This document shows, one piece after another, positions 17,399 through 24,764 of a stretch of 26,414 nucleotides of DNA. The translations under genes were made by a program, and so were the position numbers. This DNA is from JBBQNJ01 sp038329845 (lineage in GTDB: Bacteria > Planctomycetota > Phycisphaerae > Tepidisphaerales > Tepidisphaeraceae): positions 1-26,414 of the forward strand of contig JBBQNJ010000069.1 of the NCBI GenBank assembly GCA_038329845.1. Direction: 5' to 3'. The stretch's first letter is position 1, and each line of letters opens with the position of its first letter. The notes under the pieces are model-generated. The model ran no database searches. It saw only the letters and a program-made list of their open reading frames with translations, and was not told the origin of the DNA.

Positions 17399-17830
17399 AT
17401 GTCACGACGCATTGAACGAGTGGCCAGCACCCTTCAGAGAGAGCTGGCTAACATCATCCAGCGCGACTTGACCGACCCGCGCCTGACGGGTTTACCCAGC
17501 GTCACGCGGGTGACGGTCAGCCCGGACCTGTCGGTGGCCGATGTGTTCGTCACGGTCATGGGCACCCCCGGCCAGCAGAGCGCAGCGCTGATCGCGCTGC
17601 GCCATTCGGCCGGATTGATGCGCAGCAAGCTGGCCAAGGCGATCGCGATGCGGCAGACGCCGTACCTGAAATTTCACCTGGACGAGCAGTTGAAAAAGGA
17701 ACTCGAACTGCTCGAGGCGCTGCATAAAGTGGCGGAAGAAAACGCCGAAATCGACCGCAAGCGAGCGGAAGGCACCGAACCGGCTCCGGCGGACGAGCCG
17801 GATAATAATCCCCCCACCCCAAGCGAATGA
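17399..17830 (+). CDS. rbfA: Ribosome-binding factor A
   Basis: RbfA binds the immature 30S subunit and assists 16S rRNA 5'-end maturation. The 143 residues start RRIERVASTLQRELANIIQRDLTDPRL and contain VTRVTVSPDLSVADVFVTV, the KH-type core. A highly charged and Pro-rich tail (after about residue 115) is dispensable in the family. Its TGA overlaps the ATG of the next gene (ATGA at 17827-17830), showing translational coupling. Confidence 0.95.
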   Translation: MSRRIERVASTLQRELANIIQRDLTDPRLTGLPSVTRVTVSPDLSVADVFVTVMGTPGQQSAALIALRHSAGLMRSKLAKAIAMRQTPYLKFHLDEQLKKELELLEALHKVAEENAEIDRKRAEGTEPAPADEPDNNPPTPSE

Positions 17831-18444
17831 AGAACGCCACCAAGCATGCCGAAAGCCTGCGGACGCTGCTGAAAAAGCTCACCCGCGATCATCCCGTCGA
17901 GCCGGTTGCCGTCGTCGACCCGCTGCGCGCACTGGTACGAGGATTTCTCGCCTCCGACACCACCGACGCCCGCGCCGATGAGGCGATGAAGCAGATCGAC
18001 CGCGAGTTCGTCGATCTGAACGAGCTTCGCGTGGCGACCGACCTCGAACTGCACGGGCTGATCGGCGTGCGCTACCCGCAGATCGAAAAGCGGATCGCCG
18101 CGATCATCCAGACGCTCAACGCGATCTTCGAAAAAGAGCACACGCTCAATCTCACGCGGCTCACCGAGATGCCCAAGCGCGACGTGCGACAGTTCGTGCG
18201 CGACCTGCCGGGGATGATTCCGTTCGTCGAGGCGTACGTGATGCTGTATGCATTCGGATCGCCGGCGATTCCGGTCGATGAGGCCATCCGGCGCTATCTC
18301 GCTGACGCCGGCATTCTCGAATCCTCCGCGACCATCGAGGACGCACAGAAATTTCTCGAACACCAGTTGAAAGCCGATGAATGCTACCCCGCATTCGTGG
18401 CGATTCGGCGGGCGACGATCGAGGAGAAGGCGAAAAAGAAGTAG
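17827..18444 (+). CDS. Degenerate HhH-GPD (endonuclease III-fold) protein
   Basis: The 205-residue protein resembles the endonuclease III/HhH-GPD fold. LRALVRGFLASDTTD (33-47) sits where the EndoIII 'LLSAQTTD' helix lies. LPGMIPFVEAYVMLYAFG (127-144), then IPVDEAIRRYL (148-158), matches the helix-hairpin-helix, then VDxHIxR. The catalytic Asp is conserved (Asp151), but the glycosylase Lys of LPGVGRKTA is replaced by Phe133, and the C-terminal four-cysteine iron-sulphur loop is absent. It could be a monofunctional or inactive relative. It overlaps rbfA by four bases, so co-translation with ribosome-assembly genes is clear, but its role is unknown. Confidence 0.7.
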   Translation: MKNATKHAESLRTLLKKLTRDHPVEPVAVVDPLRALVRGFLASDTTDARADEAMKQIDREFVDLNELRVATDLELHGLIGVRYPQIEKRIAAIIQTLNAIFEKEHTLNLTRLTEMPKRDVRQFVRDLPGMIPFVEAYVMLYAFGSPAIPVDEAIRRYLADAGILESSATIEDAQKFLEHQLKADECYPAFVAIRRATIEEKAKKK

Positions 18445-18594
18445 CCTCGGATCGGGCGTCGTCCGACGCGCGGTCGGCGGGTGAGCCGCCGCCCGGTCCG
18501 GCGAATCCAGCTCCGCACGCGGTTTGGATTGTCCCGGCGCCCGCGAACGGCTTCGATTTTTCGGGTTAAACCTTTGCCTTCCTGGAGCAACGCC

Positions 18595-19488
18595 ATGACC
18601 GATCGACTTCCGCCCGACACGCTTCGCCTGGGGGTTCCCAGCGGGAGCATGCAGAACTCGACCGTCGAGCTGTTCGCCCGTGCCGGATACCGCATCTCGA
18701 TCCAGGACCGCAGCGTCTTTCCGCGGGTGGATGATGAGAAAATTTCGGCCGTCTTGTTCCGCTCGCAGGAGATCAGCCGTTATGTGGTCGATGGGATCAT
18801 TGACTGCGGGCTGTGCGGCTACGACTGGATCGTCGAAAACGGCAACGAAAGTGACATCATCGAGATCTGCGAGCTGACCTATTCCCGCGCCACCTCGAAT
18901 CCGGCCCGCTGGGTGCTGTGCGTGCCGGAAGAAAGCCCGGTGAAAAGCCCCGACGATTTGAAGGGCGCCGTTATCGCCACGGAGATCGTCAACACGACGC
19001 GACGGTATTTTCAGAAGCGAGGAATCCCGGTGACGGTGGAGTTTTCCTGGGGCACCACCGAGATCAAGGCCCGGCTGCTCGATGCGATCGTCGAGCTGAC
19101 CGAGACCGGCTCGTCGATCCGGGCCAACAATCTGCGAATTCTCGATACGCTGCTGACCAGCACCATCCGCTTCATCGCCAACAAGAAAGCGTGGGCGGTG
19201 GACTGGAAGCGCGAGAAGATGGAAAACATCGCCATGCTGCTTAAGGGCGCCATCGAGGCCCGGGCCAAGGTGGGATTGAAGATGAACGTTCCGGAGAGCA
19301 AGCTGGCGGAAGTGATCGGATTTTTGCCGTCGGAAAAAAGCCCGACGGTCAGCCGCCTGGCCGACTCGCAGTGGGTCGCCGTCGAGGTCATTCTCGAGGA
19401 AAAGCAGGAGCGCGAGTTGATCCCGCGCTTGAAGCGCGCGGGGGCCACCGGGATCATCGCGTACCCGTTGAACAAGGTCATTCCGTAA
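18595..19488 (+). CDS. hisG: ATP phosphoribosyltransferase, long form
   Basis: HisG condenses ATP and PRPP in the first step of histidine biosynthesis. The 297 residues are of HisG-long size, with the phosphoribosyl-binding loop DAIVELTETGSSIRANNL (163-180). A C-terminal regulatory ACT-like domain lies from about 215 (MLLKGAIEARAKVGLKMNVPE...SPTVSRL), so no HisZ partner is expected. The ATG at 18595 has GGAG seven bases upstream. An open frame reaches 38 codons further back without homology. No other his gene is in the window. Confidence 0.96.
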   Translation: MTDRLPPDTLRLGVPSGSMQNSTVELFARAGYRISIQDRSVFPRVDDEKISAVLFRSQEISRYVVDGIIDCGLCGYDWIVENGNESDIIEICELTYSRATSNPARWVLCVPEESPVKSPDDLKGAVIATEIVNTTRRYFQKRGIPVTVEFSWGTTEIKARLLDAIVELTETGSSIRANNLRILDTLLTSTIRFIANKKAWAVDWKREKMENIAMLLKGAIEARAKVGLKMNVPESKLAEVIGFLPSEKSPTVSRLADSQWVAVEVILEEKQERELIPRLKRAGATGIIAYPLNKVIP

Positions 19489-19507
19489 GAAGTCAGCGAG
19501 GCTAAGA

Positions 19508-22288
19508 TTGACGATGGGCGTGCGATCGATCAACTGGCTTGCACTTACCGTGGTGGGGGTGGTCCTCGGCGGTCTATGCGGCTGCGCCGCCGGGCGCATC
19601 GCGTCGGCGGCCGAAGCGGCCCCGGCCGCGACGACGTCTTCGGCGACTCGGCCCGCGGCCACGACCACGGCCCCCGCGCTCGATCCCCGCGCCGCCCTCA
19701 CGCTCGAGCAGATCGCCCCGGCGCCGCGGCTGGCCGAACCGGCGACTCAGCCCGCAACGCGGCCATCGCTGGATGCGCTGGAACTCTATGGCCGGGCACG
19801 GGATGAACTGCTGAAAAATCAGCGGTTTTCCGCGATTGACCTGCTCGATCAGGCCGCCAGAATCGATCCGTACAGCTTCGAGATTCAGTACACGCTTGGG
19901 CGGGCCTGGCTGGGGACCGATGGCAACGCCGAGAAGGCCGCCGCCGCCTTCGAGCGGGCCGCGGCGCTGCGGCCGGATGATCTGGATGTGCATCTGGCCT
20001 TGGGTCGCCAGCAACTCCCCGCCGATCGCGTCCTTAAGGCGGTCGAGCAGTTTCGGCTGGCTCGGCTCACCACCGAGTATGCCCAGGACGAGGACGCCGC
20101 GGCCCTGGTCGATTTTTTCCTCGCCCGGGCGCTTCAGCAGGGTGGATATCTCCAGGCGGCGCTCGATCAATATGTTCACCTGCGCCCGCGTCTTCAGCGC
20201 ACCAGCGAGGTGGTCCGGGGCAACCCGGAGCTCACGTTCCTGCTCGGCCGTCCCGAGCTGCTGCAACTGCAAATCGCCGAACTTCAGGAGAAACTGAATC
20301 GCCCGCAAGAGGCGCTGGACGCCTATCGCAAGGCCCTGGAGTCCGATCCGCTGGACATGGAATTGTATCGCCGCATCGTGCGGGTTTTGACGGCCACCGG
20401 CAAGACCTCCGAGGCCGCGGCCACGGCCCGCTCGGCGGTGGCGGTGTTCCATGCCAACGCCGACTCACTGGCGCTGTTGCGCGATGTGTACCGCCACAGC
20501 GGGCGAGAGTCGGAAATGGTCGACGAACTGGCGCAGCTTCGCCGCCAGCGCCCCGATGATCAGGCGTTGCTGTTCGCGTACGTCGATGCCCTGAGCGCCG
20601 CGGGCCGCGGCGACGAGGCGGAAAAGGTTCTGGCTTCGGCGGCGCGGGACAGCGGCTATGACTTCGAAATCGTCCGCCGCCTGGTCGATCGCTACGAATC
20701 GCGCAGCGCGACAACCGAGGCCGCCGCGGTGCTGGTCGAAGCCCTGGCGCAACGGCCGGACACCCTGCGGCAGCTTTCGCCGCTCTGGTCGCGGTTGCTT
20801 CAGTTTTCCCGTCCCAATCGTCTTCGATTGAGCGATCTTCAGCAGTTGCAGGTTTCGCCCGGTGCCGAAGCCGCCCGGCTGTTCTGGCTGTCGCGCGTGG
20901 CCGATCTGTGGAACCGGGATGCCTTGGCCCGCCATGCGCTGGACCAGGCCGCCTGGCGCATCCCGCCATTCGCGCCGGCCTGTCGGATCGCCATCGGACA
21001 GTACTGGCAGCGTGAGGATTGGGACGAGGCGCAAAAGCTCGCGGCATGTGAAAAGCTGAGCGATTCGGTGGAACGTTCGCACGCCCCGGCGCTGGCCGAA
21101 GAACTGCGAGGCTTGACCGAACTCAATCGCGGCCGATTCACCCAGGCGATCGAGCATTTCACCGCCGCCCAGACCCTGGGCAATCGCGCACCCGACCTGC
21201 TGCTCAATCAGGCGCTGGCGCTCAAAGCGCTCGAGCAGCATTCCAAGGCCGAGCAGGTGCTCTGGAAGATCGTCTCGGATCATCCCGGCTACGAAGACGC
21301 CTATGGCCTGCTCTTCCGAACCTACTTGGAGAGCCGCTCGCCGGCGCAGGCTGTGAAGGTCTTGCAGACTTGGCTGAGCGCCGATCCCAACAGCGAGAAT
21401 GCCCGGCTGCTTCAGGCGACGGTGTACATGCAGGCGGGCAAGCCGGACGCCGCCGAGCAGGTGCTGCTGGGACTGCAACGCGAAGATCCCGACAACATGC
21501 AGACGTTGATGGCGCTGCAAGGTCTGTATTCGCAGACCGGTAAGCTGGATCAGTTCGTCGCCTCGCTCGAGGACCGCCTGGTGAAACATCCCGAGAACCG
21601 CGCCGTCGTTGAGATGCTGGTGCGGATATATTCCGGACAGAAGCGGCTCACCGAGGCCTCGCGGGTTTTGGACGCGGCCAGGGGAGCTGTCGGCCAGGAC
21701 ACCGATCTGCTCTACTACATCGCGTCGCTGTACACCCGGATCGATCAGAAAAAGACCACCGAGGAGATTTTGCGCCAGGTGGTGAAGCTCGATCCGAAGC
21801 ATTCGGCGGCGAGCAATGATCTGGGCTATTCCTGGGCCGACCAGGGCGAACATCTGGATCAGGCCGAACGGCTGATCCGGGTTGCGGTCGAAGCCGAACC
21901 TGACAACCAGGCCTTTCTCGACAGCCTCGGTTGGGTCTTGTACAAGCGGGGCGAGTTCGACCAGGCTCATCACTACCTGAAACAGGCGATCGGCGAGGCG
22001 GCCCGGCCTGACCCGGTGGTGCTGGATCATCTGGCCGATTCGCTCTATCGTCTGGACCGTCGAGATGAGGCGGTGAAGACGTGGCAGCGGTCGCTGGATC
22101 GGCTCGCCGGCGGCGACGATGACCGCGAGGATGTCAAGCAACTTCGGCTTCAGTTGATGGCCAAGCTCAAGCAGGCCGGTGCCAATCAGCCGGTGACGGT
22201 GGCGCCGACGGCCGAACAGGCCGGCGCCACCACCCGTTCGTCGTCGCGCCCGGCGCAGGCGCGGAATTCCGCCGAGGATAATCCGTAA
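19508..22288 (+). CDS. Large TPR-repeat lipoprotein
   Basis: The 926-residue protein starts with a hydrophobic segment (about 9-23) ending in the lipobox-like LCGC, so Cys26 would be lipidated and the protein anchored to a membrane facing outside the cytoplasm. A low-complexity linker (TTSSATRPAATTTAP... ATQPATRPS, about 42-90) leads into many degenerate tetratricopeptide repeats from about 90 to 890, such as LYGRARDELLKNQRFSAIDLLDQAARIDP and ASNDLGYSWADQGEHLDQAERLI. TPR arrays are protein-binding scaffolds, and the partner is not evident. The TTG at 19508 has GAGG six bases upstream; an ATG six bases later is the alternative. It is 19 bases after hisG and 16 before yebC. Confidence 0.85.
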   Translation: MTMGVRSINWLALTVVGVVLGGLCGCAAGRIASAAEAAPAATTSSATRPAATTTAPALDPRAALTLEQIAPAPRLAEPATQPATRPSLDALELYGRARDELLKNQRFSAIDLLDQAARIDPYSFEIQYTLGRAWLGTDGNAEKAAAAFERAAALRPDDLDVHLALGRQQLPADRVLKAVEQFRLARLTTEYAQDEDAAALVDFFLARALQQGGYLQAALDQYVHLRPRLQRTSEVVRGNPELTFLLGRPELLQLQIAELQEKLNRPQEALDAYRKALESDPLDMELYRRIVRVLTATGKTSEAAATARSAVAVFHANADSLALLRDVYRHSGRESEMVDELAQLRRQRPDDQALLFAYVDALSAAGRGDEAEKVLASAARDSGYDFEIVRRLVDRYESRSATTEAAAVLVEALAQRPDTLRQLSPLWSRLLQFSRPNRLRLSDLQQLQVSPGAEAARLFWLSRVADLWNRDALARHALDQAAWRIPPFAPACRIAIGQYWQREDWDEAQKLAACEKLSDSVERSHAPALAEELRGLTELNRGRFTQAIEHFTAAQTLGNRAPDLLLNQALALKALEQHSKAEQVLWKIVSDHPGYEDAYGLLFRTYLESRSPAQAVKVLQTWLSADPNSENARLLQATVYMQAGKPDAAEQVLLGLQREDPDNMQTLMALQGLYSQTGKLDQFVASLEDRLVKHPENRAVVEMLVRIYSGQKRLTEASRVLDAARGAVGQDTDLLYYIASLYTRIDQKKTTEEILRQVVKLDPKHSAASNDLGYSWADQGEHLDQAERLIRVAVEAEPDNQAFLDSLGWVLYKRGEFDQAHHYLKQAIGEAARPDPVVLDHLADSLYRLDRRDEAVKTWQRSLDRLAGGDDDREDVKQLRLQLMAKLKQAGANQPVTVAPTAEQAGATTRSSSRPAQARNSAEDNP

Positions 22289-22304
22289 TCAGCGAGAGAA
22301 ACTT

Positions 22305-23039
22305 ATGTCAGGTCATTCACACTGGTCGAAGATCAAACGCGCCAAAGGTGCCAACGACGTCAAGCGCGGCAAGGTCTGGAGCAAGATCGCCCGCAAGATC
22401 ATCATCGCCGCCAAGAGCGGCGGCGATCCGCGCGACAACCTCAATCTGCGCTACACGATCGACGAAGCCAAAGCCTCAAACATGCCGCGCGATACAATCG
22501 AGAAGGCGATCAAGAAAGGGACCGGCGAACTGGGGGCCGAGAACTACGAACCGGTGACCTACGAGGGGTACGCTCCCGGCGGAATCGCGTTCCTGGTCGA
22601 GGGGCTGACCAACAACCGGGCCCGCACCGCGCCGGAGATGCGGAAAATCTTCGAGGTCGCCGGCGGCAACCTCGCCACCAGCGGCTCGGTGGCCTTCCAG
22701 TTCACTAAGCAGGGGATTATCGCCATCAAGACCGACGCGGTGGACGAGGAAAAGCTGATGGACCTCGCGCTCGAGGCCGGCGCCGACGATGTAATAAACG
22801 AGCAGGAAGTCTACGAGGTGATCACCTCACCCACGGCGTATCTAAAGGTGAAGGAATCGATCGAGAGCGCGGGCATCGCCATCGAGGCGGCCGAGGTGAC
22901 CTATTTGCCGAACAACACCGTTGCGGTCGATGCCGACGGGGCGGCGAAGGTGCTTCGACTGTTCGACGCGCTGGACGACCACGAAGATGTCCAGTTGGTC
23001 TCCCACAACGCCGAGATCCCCGATTCCGTGACCGCTTGA
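22305..23039 (+). CDS. yebC: YebC/PmpR/TACO1 family regulator
   Basis: The 244-residue product opens with MSGHSHWSKIKRAKGANDVKRGKVWSKIARKI, the family hallmark. It continues with IDEAKASNMPRDTIEKAIKKG, YEGYAPGGIAFLVEGLTNNRART and GSVAFQFTKQG. Members act as transcriptional regulators and, as shown for TACO1/YebC, as aids to translation of difficult sequences such as proline stretches. ruvC often follows yebC, but no ruv gene is visible here. Instead the downstream sequence passes into repeats. Confidence 0.96.
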   Translation: MSGHSHWSKIKRAKGANDVKRGKVWSKIARKIIIAAKSGGDPRDNLNLRYTIDEAKASNMPRDTIEKAIKKGTGELGAENYEPVTYEGYAPGGIAFLVEGLTNNRARTAPEMRKIFEVAGGNLATSGSVAFQFTKQGIIAIKTDAVDEEKLMDLALEAGADDVINEQEVYEVITSPTAYLKVKESIESAGIAIEAAEVTYLPNNTVAVDADGAAKVLRLFDALDDHEDVQLVSHNAEIPDSVTA

Positions 23040-23101
23040 CCGGCCTCCGCCAAGTCGGTTGCCCGGACCCGATTCCAATTTTGCGTCGATCTGCGCTGCA
23101 A

Positions 23102-23130
23102 TGCATCCGCCGGATGCAACCGGGGTTTTT
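23102..23130 (+). terminator. Candidate terminator of the yebC transcript
   Basis: TGCATCC (23102-23108) pairs exactly with GGATGCA (23112-23118) over a GCC loop. Five T follow at 23126-23130 after a short GC stretch. The gap between stem and T run makes it a moderate candidate. Confidence 0.45.
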
Positions 23131-23182
23131 GCCCCATCGGCGCTATTGAAAAGGGTCGATTGACTTGGGTACTCTGGACCGC

Positions 23183-23287
23183 ATGTCTTCACGTCGCGCC
23201 ACCGCCGCGCCCGGCGACGGTCCTCCACAAAGAAAGTTGCAGCAGTTGCTTCCGACACACCGGCGACGACCTGCGAGGCTTAAGTGA
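23183..23287 (+). pseudogene. Possible 5' remnant of a gene cut by a repeat
   Basis: An ATG at 23183 opens a 34-codon frame (MSSRRATAAPGDGPPQRKLQ...). Its last codons and TGA are supplied by the TTAAGTGAATGGCATTCG repeat, so a longer gene may have been interrupted here. It resembles no family I recognise and has no clear Shine-Dalgarno; it may be fortuitous. Confidence 0.2.
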
Positions 23288-23297
23288 ATGGCATTCG
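23279..23297 (+). repeat. Solo terminal repeat of the MITE/IS4-like family
   Basis: CTTAAGTGAATGGCATTCG matches the end of the element at 26154-26255 base for base. However, the sequence to its left lacks the internal blocks and no matching left end lies about 100 bases away. It is therefore an orphan end, left by deletion or belonging to a larger degenerate element. Confidence 0.7.
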
Positions 23298-23330
23298 TGA
23301 AAACAAAGGGTCTGAAAACACTGAAAACAA

Positions 23331-23401
23331 AAGGGTCTAAGACTCGTTTCCATCCTGAACGTCCCACTTCACCCCGCGCCAATAACGAGTCTTAGACCCT
23401 T
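23331..23401. repeat. 71-bp segment with perfect 18-bp terminal inverted repeats
   Basis: AAGGGTCTAAGACTCGTT (23331-23348) and its exact reverse complement (23384-23401) enclose 35 bases. The core GGGTCTAAGACTC word is echoed just before by AAAGGGTCTGAAAACA (23306-23321). It could be a very small non-autonomous element or a transcribed hairpin. It lacks the T tract of a terminator, and no target duplication was spotted. Confidence 0.7.
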
Positions 23402-23676
23402 GTATGGTACGCAGTATAACGTCCCGGTTATCATGTCCCGAGGGCCTGCTGGAGCATGCGCCGGCTCCTTCGCGAACGATGTCTTCCAGAACCGGCCGGG
23501 TTGCCAATTCCAACTGAAACGGGGATGATGACATGTGGCGTATCCTTATTGGCCTCGTGGGCCAAACGGGTTCCTGAAACTGATCCAGTCACCCAAGGTA
23601 CGCCGCTTTTATTGCCGCGTCTTCATCCACATATTTTGCTTATCGCTCAACGGTCAATCCTGTGTAGAGGTGCTGC

Positions 23677-24297
23677 ATGAAGCGTTCCATACTCAACATT
23701 ATTATCGATGCCTTGGCGGCGGCGGTCATGCTGGGGATGATTGCCACCGGCATCATCATTCGCTTTACCCTACCGCCAGGTAGTGGACGGGTGCTGGGTG
23801 TGTGGGGCTTGACCCGTCACCAATGGGGTGACCTGCACTTCTGGGTGGCACTTGCGGCCGTGGCCATTGTGGTGCTGCACCTGGCCCTGCACTGGACATG
23901 GGTCGTTTCGGTCGTGCGACGTTCGATTGTGGGTGTTGGTCAAGGCTTGCCAACTTCCCGCCTGCGGGTGCTGGCTGCCGTGGCCACGGTGTTGATTGTG
24001 TGCGCGGCCGTAGCGGGCTTCTGGTGGACTTCGGTCCAGTCCGTTCAACCTACTTTCGTGCCCCAATCCGATGTGGCGGAGTACCGCCCCGATGGCGACG
24101 GACTTCGCGGTAGCATGACCCTGACCGATGCCGCCGCCGTCCTGCATTGTTCGGTGACGCAGTTGCGCCAACGGCTGAACTTACCCGCCAGCGTGCAGGA
24201 CAGCGAACATCTGGGCCAGATCGCCAAGGAGCGGGGAACCACGATGCAGGAGTTGCGCAGGCGACTGGAAGCGCAGATCTCAGAGCCAAACCCTTGA
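23677..24297 (+). CDS. DUF4405 cytochrome-b-like membrane protein
   Basis: The 206-residue protein has three membrane helices (about 8-30, 55-77, 97-120). His48, His54, His68 and His72 in LTRHQWGDLHFW and VVLHLALHW suggest haem ligation of the DUF4405 type, which is found with redox partners in anaerobic and metal-respiring bacteria. After residue 145 a soluble helical domain (MTLTDAAAVLHCSVTQLRQRLNLP, then TTMQELRRRLEA) matches the C-terminal extension seen in many DUF4405 proteins. AGAGG precedes the ATG at 23677. No redox partner is adjacent, so its electron donor and acceptor are unknown. It is flanked on both sides by repeats and gene-poor sequence, which suggests acquisition as an island. 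Confidence 0.85.
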   Translation: MKRSILNIIIDALAAAVMLGMIATGIIIRFTLPPGSGRVLGVWGLTRHQWGDLHFWVALAAVAIVVLHLALHWTWVVSVVRRSIVGVGQGLPTSRLRVLAAVATVLIVCAAVAGFWWTSVQSVQPTFVPQSDVAEYRPDGDGLRGSMTLTDAAAVLHCSVTQLRQRLNLPASVQDSEHLGQIAKERGTTMQELRRRLEAQISEPNP

Positions 24298-24740
24298 GGT
24301 GCAATATGATGAACGGTAATGGCGGGCTGGATCGTTGCTACTTGGATTGCCGCTGCGTTGTTGGATTTGGCGGTGGGAAGAATGCGCGCCTGACCGCCTT
24401 CCGCCGCTGGCCGAGCGCGTTGTTCGGGGACAATCTTCTTGACATCGATGAGGGAATACGGTGATCTATCACTCACGGGGATGACCTCCCGCACGTGAAC
24501 CGCCCAGCCTTCGGGCCGGGCATCAGATTCACTATTGTTGAGGCATCCCCGCTTTGTTCACCCGCGAAAAGTACCAGAGACTTATAGTCGACTTCAGTTA
24601 TCACCGCTCGCTCGGCGACGACCGATGGATCGGTGAAATGGTCGGAAGGTATGACCTTCAACGCACCCTGCACGACTGCGGTGGCCAGAATGACCCGTGC
24701 CGCTGCCGGCGCTAGGCAGAGATGAAGGGTCGTGTCCCCT
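24298..24740 (-). pseudogene. Possible decayed minus-strand gene of unknown family
   Basis: Minus-strand reading from about 24740 gives an open frame without a convincing ATG (GDTTLHLCLAPAAARVILAT, then VIPSDHFTDPSVVAERAVITEVDYKS and GEQSGDASTIVNLMPGPKAGRF). It ends at a TGA at 24473. A second minus-strand frame overlaps at that point and continues sensibly (VREVIPVSDRSPYSLIDVKKIVPEQRARP), as if a frameshift separated two halves of one gene. I recognise no family, and plus-strand frames here look worse. The 461-base gap between the DUF4405 gene and the sulfatase holds nothing else I can support. Confidence 0.3.
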
Positions 24741-24764
24741 TCAGTTACTCCCCTTCAGTTACTC
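24737..24764. repeat. 14-bp tandem duplication at the sulfatase stop
   Basis: CCCTTCAGTTACTC occurs twice in tandem (24737-24750, 24751-24764). The second copy contains the sulfatase stop codon (minus strand TAA at 24759-24761), so the duplication supplies a second TAA just downstream. Confidence 0.9.

Noticed and set aside
20465..22141. 558-codon antisense frame over the TPR gene
   Set aside because: No domain or start signal; the TPR repeats on the plus strand are clear.
23331..23401. CRISPR repeat or array
   Set aside because: The 18-bp sequence occurs as one inverted pair, not as regularly spaced direct repeats, and no cas gene is present.
23456..23680. Short plus-strand frames between the inverted repeat and the DUF4405 gene
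   Set aside because: No recognisable domain; overlapping frames with poor start signals. The stretch 23402-23676 appears non-coding.
24319..24390. 23-residue hydrophobic micro-protein after the DUF4405 gene
   Set aside because: No ribosome-binding site or conservation argument; too short to support.
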